A stretch of DNA of 64,000 nucleotides from Lingula anatina (Eukaryota > Brachiopoda > Lingulata > Lingulida > Lingulidae), in NCBI RefSeq assembly GCF_001039355.2, contig NW_019775436.1, forward strand, positions 751,180-815,179, written 5' to 3'. Numbering within the stretch: the stretch's first letter is position 1; each line of letters starts with the position of its first letter. Of this stretch, positions 37,360-48,399 are shown in pieces. A program made the translations under genes and the position numbers. The notes beneath the pieces are model-generated. The model ran no database searches and was not told where the DNA came from. It saw only the letters and a program-made list of their open reading frames with translations.

Positions 37360-38364
37360 TCATTTTGAAAAATAATAAAGAAATATAATATACAAACTTT
37401 TAACAACATCATGAATCCTCTCAACCACTGCCTTGACTTTGTTGCTGCTAATTTTCTTCACCGCCTTCTCTAAAACTTTCACAGTGGCCTGCTCGGCATT
37501 CCGTTGCTTCCACAAGTGTAGCACACAGTTCATTTTCTGCCTCAGAGTGCTTGATTTCTCTAAATTATGAAAAAATAAAAGAAAAAAATCTAAGTTACCA
37601 CAAAATGGGTTTGTTCGTATGACAAAAAATCAGACCGTAATTCATTACATCACAACATCCTATCCTACCCCCATACACCCATGTCAACTTCAATACACGA
37701 ACCTGGCACAGTAAAGACACCTTAATCCCTTAAAGAACAAAAGATCCAAGGATCTACTGATCCACAGATCAAATATGGCAGACTCTACATGAAAGAAGAG
37801 CCAACTAGTCCGCTGATGGTCTCCACAGGTGCACTGATCAGATTAAATCACGGCTCCACAGTTGCAAGGATCCCTCAAGCTGTGGACAGACCCCTGATGA
37901 GATCCCTGCTATACCAATTGCTAAGGATGATGGGATATCAGTAGGAGGCAAGGATGGCAAGTGTGGAGTCATATTTAGTAGCCAGAGAGCCTTTTTTATT
38001 ATAAAAACATTTCAGTGCTCTATAAATTATTATTATTATCAATTTATTATAAATTACTCACCTCCCATGTCATTAAAAACTGAAGCACGAATGGTTTCCA
38101 CTTTATCATTTGGCCAAAGATGTCCTATAAGTTCCTCCCAGCACTCTGGTATCTCTTTTTCTAGGAGTTCGAAAACCTCTCTAAGCACTAAAAAATAAAT
38201 GACAGTGAGATCATTAGGATTACAAATGCATGCAATGGGTATCTTATCTGTCCATTTCAACTTTGTGCATACAAGTATCTATATTTTCAAAAACACATGT
38301 ATTATACCATCAGCCTCTGCAAGTACGGGTGATCAGAAATAACTGAAGATACCAAAAATGAAAC

Positions 38365-38421
<57 letters not shown>

Positions 38422-38889
38422 TATTATAATTTGAACCAGCATATTTTTGTTAATACTATAATGGCACATTAATTGTTCACGTTGCATTGAAAACTTCTTT
38501 GATAAGAAAAAAGCAACATTCAAAAATCAAAGTGTCAGCGCACCATGAAATAAAAAGTTTTCTTATTTCATGAAAAAAAAAATTTTAATAATAGGCGACT
38601 TCAGTTGCCTATCAATTCCTACCAGGTGCTTATAAATTTTATGACTCCTGTCAGGTGTGTCCTAGATACAAGTTCAACCAACAGCCAGCCCCAACAGAGG
38701 CCTCTCTCTCTCTCTTTCCAGGCCCGTAGCCAGGGGGGGTTCGGGGGGTTCGAACCCCCCTTTTTGGTGGAAAAAGGTCCACTCTGGATAAAATTTGACC
38801 TAGGTACAGTGTACATTGGGATTATATGGTAAAAGGTTCACTTTTTTAGAAAAAGAACCCCCCCCTTTGAAATTGCTGGCTACGGGCCT

Positions 38890-38930
<41 letters not shown>

Positions 38931-40742
38931 GTACAGAAGGCTCATGTTAGTGCAAGTGAACATCACCCCCCCCCCATGCCGTGCAGAACTAAAACATTCT
39001 GACAGCTTTAACACATACCTTCATTCTGAAAAGCATAGTCTCCATCTACAAAGTCCTCCCTTGAGCCAATGTCTTCAGAAGTGAGGCAACTTGGAGGAGA
39101 GTGTTTGAAGCAACCCTTTTCAAACTTGTGCATACAGTAGCAAACACCAAGTACAGCAAAGGTAAATACTGCAATGGCAATGGCAATGCCGACCCATCCT
39201 CCTACTGATATCCCATCATCCTTAGCAATTGGTATAGCAGGGATCTCATCAGGGGTCTGTCCACAGCTTGAGGGATCTAAAATAAAACAGAGTGTTATAG
39301 TAGTAAAAATGGTAGAAATAACAATTTTACAAGAATTATCTTACCATGAAAAAATCTACAGTATATGCTAACAAAGTAAAACAGAACAAAACAAATAAAA
39401 AACTTTTCCATGTCAAAATCATCAAAATTTTACAGATAAATATTAAAACAAATTACTTAAAAAAAGTTTTAATTCACACATTCACAAAAAACATATAAAG
39501 CTAAACAACTGCACAGTATTAACAAATAAAGTAGAAATGCTTAACAAAATAAATGTAATCGTTGTTTCTAGTTACTGAAACTGTGACCAAACATTTATGC
39601 ACAACCCAGCAGAGTAGAGCCTCCACCAGTGCCTTAATTGACCTACCAGATACTGTTTTGACAGAACACTCATTATCTGCAGTACTGTTGCCTCTCTGGA
39701 TTACACATTTTCCCAAAGACGTACAGCTGAAATGTTAAAACAGTTACATAGAATTAACAGAATTTCAAGATGGATTTCTAATAGGTATATATAAGACTTT
39801 CAATGGCATTAAAAAAATCATCAGTGACACTGAATGTTGTCAATTTTAAGATCCTGTGCATATACTACCAGTTTTATACAAGCTCACTTGAACAAAATAT
39901 TTCCAATTTTGAACCAAATGAAATATCAAAGCATGCAAACAAAGTAATACCGGGTGAATACTAGGAATGGAATGCAATTGAATCATGTAATTCTTTCATC
40001 AAATTTTGAAGCAGCACAAAGGAACCACTACATATTGACTGACAAAACTTACTTGGTGTGCTCTTGACAAGGGACATCAGAGAGGCCTGCCTTGGAAAAC
40101 CAGCCGTCTTGACAATCTGAGCAGTCACCTTGTGGAGGAAAATTGTCATTAAAATTCTCATGCCAATGTTCATGTACTGCTCAGGCATTTTGTATATAAG
40201 AAAGTTTAGGTTTTACAATAGAAAATATCAAATTCAATTAAAGATGAACCCTTAAAGATACCCCCCTTACCCAATAAAATCTGAATAATGTGAAGAAACT
40301 ATTATTCACACTACATGCATGCTGTCAGGGGCGGATTTAGGGCGTCTTCTGGGTCTTCCGGAAGACGGTCAGATTTTCAAGTTTACATTGTCGGGCATCT
40401 AATGTTTTCTGTCGGAAGACGGTCAAAAATGGAGAATGGATCAACAAAGATAATTTGGAAGACTGTCAGAAAATACATCTGGATCCGCCCCTGGCTGTAA
40501 TTGTAACAGTATGTAGTTAAGTAGAACTGTTTACTCTACTGTATGTACTATGCTATATGTATTTGTGTACTATATGTCAAGCCGCACATTGCTATGCGCA
40601 TGAATATGAACAATAAAGTAGTGCCTGGCGCGTTGTTTCAGACCCTTCATCATGGCTTCCCGTCTTATTTATTCAGTAATCTGTATTTATGTAATTCTAT
40701 ATTAGATAATAATGCACTGACCTTTAAAAGTTTAGGTAAAAC

Positions 40743-40782
<40 letters not shown>

Positions 40783-42065
40783 GGGAAACATACCTTTCCC
40801 ATCTGCAATTCTCCCCAGGGGGCACACTTTCTTGGTGGTGGGGACATCAGGTGCTCGTAGACAAGCATAGGCATTATTGTCCTTATAGCAGCCTTCCAGA
40901 CATCGACACTTGGCGTCCTCTGTAGTGGAACCCCAGGATTCATACTCTGTGCAGTGGTACGCAGACTCCGGCTGGTCACTGCAGATCGTCCTACAAGACA
41001 ATGAATACAATTATTACATCAAACTATAAATGTTAAAAAAATGTTTAAAAAATATGACCCTTAAAAACTCTTCTTTTTTAAGTATGCCAAAACATTACTC
41101 ATGCATATCAGTCAGTCTATGTAATTCTGATCACCAAATTGTCATCAGTTTATCAAGTGACACATTCCTTTCATATCAAAATGCTAGCAGGGAAAGAGAG
41201 ATGACAGAGCTTTCCCATCCCTGCATATGGTATAAACTTGCAAATTTAGTCTGTCTTGAAAATTTTGCTAGAAGACGATTCTCTGCTGTCATAAAATTTT
41301 TCACTTCTGAAATTTTGTCAAACTTGAAAATGGACCTCTTGATAAATCTGACATTTTTGTCACCTAGTATGGTCAAGCATTTCAAGATATTAATTAATTT
41401 TTAAGTGACGAAATTTTCAAGTTTTTACTGTTCTTTACATCAACCTACTTTGGTGAGCAATTGTTCAGCAAATCATTTGTTGATGTCTGGTAAGTCCCAT
41501 TCTTACAGTCTCTACAAGTGGATGAGTATTTGTCCCATGGCTTACATGGTACTGCTTCCTGTCCTAAAAACACAAATTCAAATTAAGTAATAATAACTAT
41601 TATTATTATTATTATTATAATCATAACTATTATTATTATTATTATATTTAAAATACTATGAAGAATACAAGGATCATGCTTATTTTCAAATTTGGGCTGT
41701 ATAATACCAACAAGTGTAATCATAGAGTTTGAAGCAAAAGGTATCGCATTTACTCGACTTCTCTGAAATATTTTTAAGCGAGCACAGTATAATGACCAAA
41801 CACTACATCCAAGTTCTTAAATAAATCGATATAAATCATTGAAAGAAATAAAAATAAAATACAGTAAAACATTATGAGTAAATAAATTTTAAAAAAAACA
41901 TGATGACTTACCAGGGTAACAAATTATATTCCTGCAATACACTTTTTGGTTGTAATCTGGATTTTCAACCCAAACGAACTCGGGGACAGGAACAGCAGAC
42001 GCCTCCAGGACCAGTTCTGGTGTAGCCATTACAGCCAGAAGAAGGATCATCAACCTCATTGACAT
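37360..42065 (-). CDS. TNF-receptor-like protein with death domain
   Basis: Coding exons (minus): 41912-42065, 41449-41563, 40794-40990, 40053-40128, 39647-39726, 39019-39276, 38062-38187, 37360-37559. They sum to 1,206 nt with matching phases, giving 401 residues. The signal peptide is MSMRLMILLLAVMATPELVL. Residues about 44-207 hold Cys-rich TNFR repeats (PWDKYSSTCRDCKNGTYQ, GDCSDCQDGWFS, CTSLGKCVIQRGNST). TM is near 234-255 (GGWVGIAIAIAVFTFAVLGV), then a Cys-containing juxtamembrane stretch. Residues about 294-385 are a death domain (VFELLEKEIPECWEELIGHL; LRQKMNCVLHLWKQRNAEQA). The product should be a surface receptor that signals to apoptosis or NF-kB adaptors through the death domain; the ligand is unknown. 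An acceptor at about 42,096 indicates an upstream non-coding exon. One intron contains an inverted copy of part of the TM exon. Confidence 0.88.
37735..37990. mobile_element. Worn family 1 MITE carrying a captured TNFR exon piece
   Basis: Family hallmarks: gatctactgatccacagatc, caaatatggcagac, ggtctccacagg, aaatcacggctccacag on the left and tgtggagtcatatttagt on the right. The middle, 37869-37948, is not MITE sequence but an exact 80-bp match, opposite strand, to 39198-39277 (TNFR transmembrane exon). The 8-mer gcaaggat stands on both sides of the insert (37864-37871, 37948-37955). Outer ends are degenerate. Confidence 0.75.
38370..38422. repeat. TAA microsatellite
   Basis: About 17 tandem AAT units in the intron between the two death-domain exons and the TM exon. 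Confidence 0.9.
38719..38890. mobile_element. MITE with caggcccgtagccag ends, inside a CT microsatellite
   Basis: The ends caggcccgtagccaggg and ctggctacgggcctg are inverted repeats. An inner pair is gggggttcgaaccccc. CT-rich sequence is on both sides (38,703-38,718 and 38,891-38,927), so it inserted in a CT tract. A diverged relative is at 43276-43468. Confidence 0.7.
40326..40493. mobile_element. MITE with caggggcggat ends
   Basis: Second copy of the 30066-30222 element, in a TNFR intron. GCTGT lies directly on both sides (40321-40325, 40494-40498) and may be the target duplication. It contains an inner inverted pair cttctgggtcttccggaaga. Confidence 0.75.
40744..40779. repeat. GA microsatellite close to a TNFR splice donor
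   Basis: About 17 GA units starting 14 bases inside the intron from the donor of exon 40794-40990. On the transcribed strand it is a CT tract. Confidence 0.9.
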
Positions 42066-42294
42066 TATTTTGCCTTCTATAATTATCCTTGTTTCTGGAA
42101 AAGAAAATGGCCAAGATACAAAATCATACATAAAAGTCACTAACAAATCTGTGCCTATAAGAAGTCTGATTTTAATGGGAGGGGGGAGGGTGGGGAGAAT
42201 ACCACATAACAATTATCATCCTATCCAATCACAATGGCCTGAACTGTATTATCAGCCTTCTGGAGCTCCCCCCCCCCATTAAAAAAACATCTGA

Positions 42295-42296
<2 letters not shown>

Positions 42297-42353
<57 letters not shown>
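42297..42353. repeat. TAAA microsatellite
   Basis: About 14 tandem AAAT units. Confidence 0.9.
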
Positions 42354-42354
<1 letters not shown>

Positions 42355-43275
42355 CTGAATGAATGAAGGAATCTTGTGAAAAAAATGGCAAATTTTTCAT
42401 GTTTAGTTAGCAACCTTAACATATTTATTTGAAAAATTGCTGAATCATTCCTGTTAATATCAGTACAATGTCAAGGTCACAGTTATATTTCAACATACTA
42501 GCTTTCCAAAACTTGTTGACCAAAGTTCATGATGAACTTGCAATACATAATAGTAACATATCACTGATTAATAAAGCACCATGGCATATCACTTAGTTGG
42601 TTGTCACCAAAACAAGTTCAACAAGAAGTGCTTTATCTAAAACTGTAAATTCCAAATCCTACGTGTTTGGAACTTAAATTCACTTGTCAAGTTAATAATC
42701 AGCTAAAACAAAATAGCTTTAGTGACATGATCATGGAACAGGTCCATTATATGTTTTTGCCGATGACCTCATGAGTGAAATAAAAATTTAATTGATAAAA
42801 GAAGAGAAGAAAACACAAAACCAAGGCAAATGTACATGTATCTGTCATAAAAAATCCAACAACATTCAATGCTTTCAAGAATAAAAAATTGCATGAACAA
42901 ATGAAAAAACTAGCAATGCTATCATTCCATATTACAGCAGAAGAAAAGTAAAGAAAACAACAGAATCATGATATCAAAAGAAAAATATAATGCATCATCT
43001 TGTTTTAAATGTGTATTTAAAGTGACTTTGCCCATCCCTTTTTTGTTCTATACATTTAGTAAGCAGGTGATAAAAAAAATCCCCAAGATAATTCCACAAT
43101 GCATGCTCTGATATCATAAGCAGGATAAAAGGGGGACTATGGACCCTACTCAGTTTATCACTGCTACAGTTAATGGACTACTTGTTAAAAAGGGTAAAAT
43201 AGAAGATCTTTCTACATAAAAAGTCAGTTGATTGTATTCATGACCAACATAATTAAGGCATTTATGTAACTAGCT

Positions 43276-43468
43276 AGGCCTGCGGACATGGGGTGGGGGT
43301 GGGAGGGGGGTTCAAGGGGGTGGGACGGTTCTGAAAGACACTCTTTTGACCAGGAAATGGCCTCTTCTAGCTGAATCATCAAAGTTTCAAACAACCTTAA
43401 TAGTATTATGTAGATCGACTTATTCAAAAAAAGGAAACCCTCTTTGAAAATTTTGGTTACAGGCCTGC
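43276..43468. mobile_element. Diverged relative of the caggcccgtagccag MITE
   Basis: The left aggcctgcggacatggggtg and right ggttacaggcctgc, plus gggggttcaagggggt inside, match the plan of 38719-38890 with many changes. Confidence 0.5.
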
Positions 43469-44917
43469 TACTGACATTTTTTTCAATTGAATTGGTCTAT
43501 CTGACATGTTGAAATCACATAAACAGTCTTAACTAAAAAAAATTGTTCTAAAAATAACATTTCTGATTACTTTTGAAAATTTTCACGTTCTATTCTAGCA
43601 TAAAAAAATGGCTACAACGCTTTCAAAAAAAAAAAAGTGCATCATGGTCACCTCAGGTGGTTTAGATCATATCAAGAGCTGGTAGTCTTTCAGATTAACT
43701 GTCATCAGTTGGCAAACTTACTGATTGCTGATGCATTTTAAATGCATTGTAGTTGACCAAAAGCTCGTTTACAACAAACCTGTTAAATATGCACCGCTGC
43801 ACTTCCCAACCCAGGTAATAACAGGTATGAAACTCGTCTTGGTGGGCTTTCATATTTTTCAATATATCTTATTTATTTCATATGGTTATTTTATTGGTAT
43901 TTGTAAATGACGTTAAATATCAATATTTAAACAATTAAGTTCAAACACGGTCGCGAACATTAATAAAAGAAATTGCTCTCAGGGTATCTTGAAGCATGCG
44001 TATGCCCAGGCTATACTTCCGTGGAAGAAAACGTGTTGAGGAAAAACAGGAAAAAGAACGTTATATTACATAAAAAATGGGAACGGCTGTAATAAAATGG
44101 TTCGTAATCCTAATTCGTTTATGCCTTGAGGATTTGTTTCTGAAGATTATTTCATCTGAAATATTAAATAATTTAAAAGATTGATCATTTTATAACTTGA
44201 AACGCAAATTCTGCGTCTGTACGCAAAACTTTTTGCAAATTTGTAAGCTTATAACACCGTGCTATAAAGGTCTACCCAAGAAAAAAATTTGCTTGGGTAA
44301 AATTGAGTATGGAATGAACTGGGGACACTTGGCTTATTAAGTTAACACGAAAATATGTCAGATAACTTTATACCATCTTTGAAAGAGTAAAGATTGAAAG
44401 ATAATTTTAGACAAACTTTGACGGGGGAAATATCTACAAAGAGTAAAGGGCTATTTCGCCAACATCTTGTTGAAATTTTACACTGCAATTCTATTTAAAT
44501 AAGCTAAGGAACTAATTGCAAAATTAAGACTCTCATCTCATAACAGGGGCGTAACCAGACCTGCAAAAATTGTACGCACGGATTTTAAAAAATTACAAGC
44601 ACGTACAGCAAAATGTAGACTTACGCAAAACATGAAGGATAGCGTAATCACAGCAAATGTACCTCATATAGTAGCTTAATTCCCATTTATAATAAAATCA
44701 TCATTGAAGTCAAAAATATTCTCGTGATTTAATAAATATTCTAATTTACCCAGAACGGTATATTTATTTTAAAGGCGGCTAACTGAAATATAGTTTTATG
44801 ATTTGTTTGTGAAAATTGCCCATGTCACCCTGTTAGTTTGGAGGTCTAAGCTGGATCAAGTCCGTGTTAAAATTCCTATGAAGCTGTGCAGGAAAAATTC
44901 TTCCTTTCTTTCTCTAA

Positions 44918-45132
44918 GGCTCTATTCCCATAGGTTTTAGATCGATCTATCCCCGCGGGGAGTCTCACTAGATTACTTTCAGATAATCCGACTTAAATGT
45001 CCGTCCCGCCTACTACAAGCTGTAAGGAGGTAATTAACTTTCGTGTCTGCCCGGCTGACAGCTATTTAGCGTGAACCCCCAGGGAGTTAGGTCGATCTAA
45101 AGTAGATCGATCTAATCTATGGAAATGGGGTG
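44918..45132. mobile_element. Family 2 MITE
   Basis: A 215-bp foldback with TAA at 44915-44917 and 45133-45135. Core agtctcactagattac and gaacccccagggagttaggt. Confidence 0.8.
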
Positions 45133-45423
45133 TAACTCCTCGATAAACCTGGTGTTCAGATTTTATCTAGTACCCCCAGGTCTACGGGAGCTGCTCTTTG
45201 AAACTAACGCACAGATAGATTTTTACCTGAGATAACTGGAGTAAAGCTTAGAGTGTGTTCCATACAAGCAAGACAAATTGAATGTCATTTAACCGTCTAA
45301 TTAAGAGGTAAAGGAAGTTCCAGTTAGATGGATGATTAAGATAGGACTTGTAAAGGTAACGGGCATTGTTTACCTCAGTTTAATAAAAGTATGCAAGACG
45401 GAGTGTCAGCGGTTTAATAAAAT

Positions 45424-45720
45424 TTATTGAATTTCACAAATAACATGGACCTCANACCAATGTTCTATTTTTAGCCAAAATGTATCGCTAGCGTGGCTGG
45501 TTTGGTTCTCAGATTTGGATTTCTTTTGAGGGTCAGGCAACTCTGCCTCCGACTTTTCCTGCTGAGCTGAAGCTTCAGCTACCGACTTTCTTTTCCTCCC
45601 GCGCCTCATCTCGGCCTTTATCCGTTTTATGATAAGAAATTCAGAATCGGACTGTACTTCCAAACTCTGACACCGGAGAGCACGCTGCGTAACTACACTT
45701 GTGTCAGGAGAGGGTTTATA
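45424..45720 (-). CDS. Uncertain small Lys/Glu-rich frame
   Basis: An open frame ending TAA at 45424, directly followed by aataaatttt that could serve as a polyadenylation signal. The part with an ATG start reads MRRGRKRKSVAEASAQQEKS and ends in FWLKIEHW; one codon contains the N at 45454. No family recognised. It may be a last exon, a small basic protein, or a chance frame. Confidence 0.25.
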   Translation of the reverse strand, partial: YKPSPDTSVVTQRALRCQSLEVQSDSEFLIIKRIKAEMRRGRKRKSVAEASAQQEKSEAELPDPQKKSKSENQTSHASDTFWLKIEHWXEVHVICEIQ

Positions 45721-45936
45721 GAAAACAAAGAACGATCAAGCTGCTCTCGCCCCGAGATTTAGGGGACACTGGAAACTTGCCTCTCTATCATCAACATGCC
45801 TCTGCTGTTTTCAGATACTGAAAACGACAGTTTAAGTTATTATCTTGTGTAGTAGTCAGATTAGTAGGTTGTCAATTTCTCACAACATACCGCTACGCTT
45901 GTATCGCAATTTTCACCCTAAACAAAGCTGTACTTA

Positions 45937-46041
45937 GGGTGCATTCCCAGAGATTAAGATCGATCCAGAGATTAAGATTTAGATCGACCTAACTCCCTGG
46001 GGGTTCACGCTAAATTGCAGTCAGCCGAGAGCGCACCATAG
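45937..46041. mobile_element. Half of a family 2 MITE
   Basis: The left arm only (gggtgcattcccagagatt ... gcaccatag) after a TTA. It is cut off where a different short inverted-repeat element begins. Confidence 0.7.
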
Positions 46042-46177
46042 ACTCATTCAAATGCAGTGTTTTATACAACTTGGGATAACCATAATTAAATGCTTGTTAA
46101 AGAATTGACTAGACGGGAAATGATTTTACACAGCCCTACGAGGATTTAGACCCCTCGGGTAAGAGATTTGAATGAGT
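46041..46177. mobile_element. Short TIR element replacing the right half of the 45937 MITE
   Basis: actcattcaaat at the left and atttgaatgagt at the right are inverted repeats about 135 bp apart. An inner pair gaggatttagacccctc is weak. The type is uncertain. Confidence 0.45.
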
Positions 46178-46772
46178 ATAAACTTTTATCAGAAGCCAGA
46201 GAAGTCATCTTACAGGTAGACAATGCAGCTCAGTTTGACAGCTTAGCACGCTCTGTTCTCCGGTGGCACGATTGTCGTCATCGGACCACGTGACCATGTG
46301 ACTCATTAACTCCCAGGCCGGGCAAATAGGACGTTTTCTAAAGCCAAAAATTTACAAAATGAGCTTTTAATTTGTGTATTTGAATAAAGATATCGTTAGT
46401 TGGACATGTTTTCTGAAGAATATGTTCCGTTCAGGCCATTCTGACGGCATGAAGCAAATCTTTTAAACTTGTTCTAAACTAGTTGACTCGATCTGCAAGT
46501 CTATAAGTGTCTCGATCAATGGGCCAAACTGCCCCAATCTCCTCGTCTCATTTATTCAATCTTAACACTAAATCTACGGCTTCAAGGCTTGATTTTTATG
46601 AAAACAAAGATTCAGAGTTTCTCATGTTCCATGAAGTATTCTCTTTACGAAGCTGAATACAATATTAACCTGAAGTTAAGTACATGTGTAATTAGTCATA
46701 CTTAAACTACGCAGTAAGACATGAAGAAAAAAGTTTTAAAAACACCCACCTGTTGACTGTTGTGCCACTCAC

Positions 46773-46845
46773 CTGCGAATCAGACTGTTCTTTGTATTTC
46801 TCACAGTGTTCGCCAATCGTTTGTCTCTGTACGTTTTAAATTGTC
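46773..46845 (-). other. Likely 5' non-coding exon of the TNFR gene
   Basis: A strong donor (ttcgcag|gtgagtgg, minus strand) ends a stretch that begins about 30 bp after a TATA box. It has no ATG of its own in a useful frame. Joined to the acceptor at about 42,096 it would supply the TNFR leader. This is inferred from signals only. Confidence 0.45.
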
Positions 46846-46870
46846 TGGTGCTCGTAAAATATACTGTTGA

Positions 46871-46879
46871 TATTTTATA
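46871..46879 (-). promoter_or_regulatory. TATA box, probable TNFR promoter
   Basis: TATAAAATA on the minus strand, 62-70 bp ahead of the kappa-B site in the reverse direction and about 30 bp before the proposed exon. Confidence 0.5.
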
Positions 46880-46940
46880 TTATTGCGTAAGAATGAGCCA
46901 AGTTACTCCTGTGCCGCGGTAAAGTTTTCTAAACTTTGGG

Positions 46941-46950
46941 GGGGATTCCC
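46941..46950. promoter_or_regulatory. Consensus NF-kB (kappa-B) site
   Basis: GGGGATTCCC fits GGGRNYYYCC exactly. It lies between the heat-shock element and the TATA box. Confidence 0.6.
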
Positions 46951-46966
46951 CTACTCAAATCGAGGC

Positions 46967-46999
46967 TTCTCGAACTTTCAAGAACCTTCTACAACCTTC
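46967..46999. promoter_or_regulatory. Heat-shock element, five perfect units
   Basis: TTC (46967), GAA (46972), TTC (46977), GAA (46982) and TTC (46987) alternate at exact 5-bp spacing. The next unit is CAA (imperfect) and then TTC (46997) is again in register. This is the binding pattern of heat-shock factor trimers. It could act in either direction, but a TATA box and splice donor are found on the minus side. Confidence 0.75.
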
Positions 47000-47481
47000 T
47001 GCGGAGGAATCTCACATTATGTTTTTAATATAACAGTGTGTTGTGATATTTGTTAAAAACTGCAGCTAATACATTAATTTTAATAGTAAAAACTCACATT
47101 AACTGACATCTCGCAGCTCGGTCTCGCGGTGGTTATCAATTACCTCACCGTCTAACAATGTAGGGCGTGCCGATAAATAGTCTATTCTTTATCATTGGCG
47201 CGCATGTGCAATAGTATCCAAAATACCTCTGTCCTCAGTGGGTCATGTCAGAGAGCAGGTACCCGCTGAGGCTAAAGAGTTTAAATAGTCATGTAACAGT
47301 TACGCTTGATCCATATATAGTGTTTTCTGCCTGGTTGTTTATTCTGGAATTACAGGCTCATGACATCCCATATGTAGTAGACGTGCCTTCTTGCCTAATT
47401 GCTCAAGCTAAGATAATTACCAATGAAATGAAATTACCAATGACAGATAGTAGGGGAGGGGGGGGGGAGGATCTGTTCAGG

Positions 47482-47511
47482 CTTGGACATAATGACGTCA
47501 TTATGTCCAAG
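47482..47511. promoter_or_regulatory. 30-bp perfect palindrome with a CRE core
   Basis: cttggacataatgac and gtcattatgtccaag are exact complements with no loop, centred on TGACGTCA, the CREB/ATF site. The function is a guess. Confidence 0.6.
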
Positions 47512-48181
47512 GTTCAGGCAACTAGAATATTTAAGTCGTGCCCCAAAAAGGTTACTTGCTTATAATTTGTCTCTTGTTTGACGTAATTTTAGTTATTTCA
47601 GGGTAAAGAACACTTTCTAAATTTCCTAAATATCCCACAGTTACTAGTCAGTCGTCATTAAGCGTGCGCATGTACATGTATAGTATCAGGGACGACTTGT
47701 GGAGTTGAAATTACACGTGCAATCACTGTCGCAAAGGAGAAATTATATTCTTGCCTTCGTTTCTTATCACCCTAGTATCCCTTGTGATAAGGGTCTCACT
47801 GATCCTAAGAAATACTGTGCTATATAGAATTGATGAGAAATAGTCTTGTTTGACTTGTTTTCCTTGCCAGGTAGTGATATTTGTTAAAGGGATAATAACT
47901 CTTTGTTTCGCCCCCCCCCCCCAAAAAAAAAAAAAAAAAAAAGAATTTTCCTGGAGTAAACAAGAATTTTCCCATACTTACCAATGGTTAATGAATCCAT
48001 TTTTACATTTAAAATTAGTCCCTGTTTTTTTTCTAAAAAGTTTGTTTTTTTGTTAAAATCTCTTAAGAGATTTTAACAGAGTATAGCCATCAATGGAGGT
48101 CACGTGGTCTGAAGACAAGCTCAGATATCAGAATAATAGCTTTAACTGCTGTTTTTGTGGTAAAACAGAATGTATTTCTAT

Positions 48182-48397
48182 GGGTGTATTTCCAGAGATT
48201 TAGATCGATCCAGGGATTAAAATTTAGATCGACCTAACTCCCTGGGGGTTCACGCTAAATTGCAGTCAGCCGAGCGGGCACCATAGTAAATTACCCCTTT
48301 ACGGCTTTTAGTAGGCGGGACAGACGCTTAAGCTGGCCAAGCTGACAGTAATCTAGTGAGACTCCCCACAGGGATAGATCGATCTGAAAATGGGGTG
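48182..48397. mobile_element. Family 2 MITE
   Basis: A near-full copy (gggtgtatttccagagattt ... ctgaaaatggggtg). Flanks do not show a clear TTA pair. Confidence 0.75.
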
Positions 48398-48399
48398 TT

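Larger units (their letters stand above)
42098..46772. other. Presumed first intron of the TNFR gene
   Basis: No exon recognised on either strand apart from an uncertain frame at 45424-45720. It holds a TAAA microsatellite (42297-42353), a MITE relic (43276-43468), a caggggcgtaaccag end near 44,546, and family 2 elements at 44918 and 45937. Confidence 0.5.

Noticed and set aside
40665-40979. Alternative long frame through a (CTCT) run
   Set aside because: It includes the GA/CT microsatellite of the intron; the true exon stops at the donor at 40,794.
42070-42212. Extending the TNFR N terminus upstream of the ATG at 42065
   Set aside because: A splice acceptor at about 42,096 interrupts it, and the ATG at 42065 starts a clean signal peptide.
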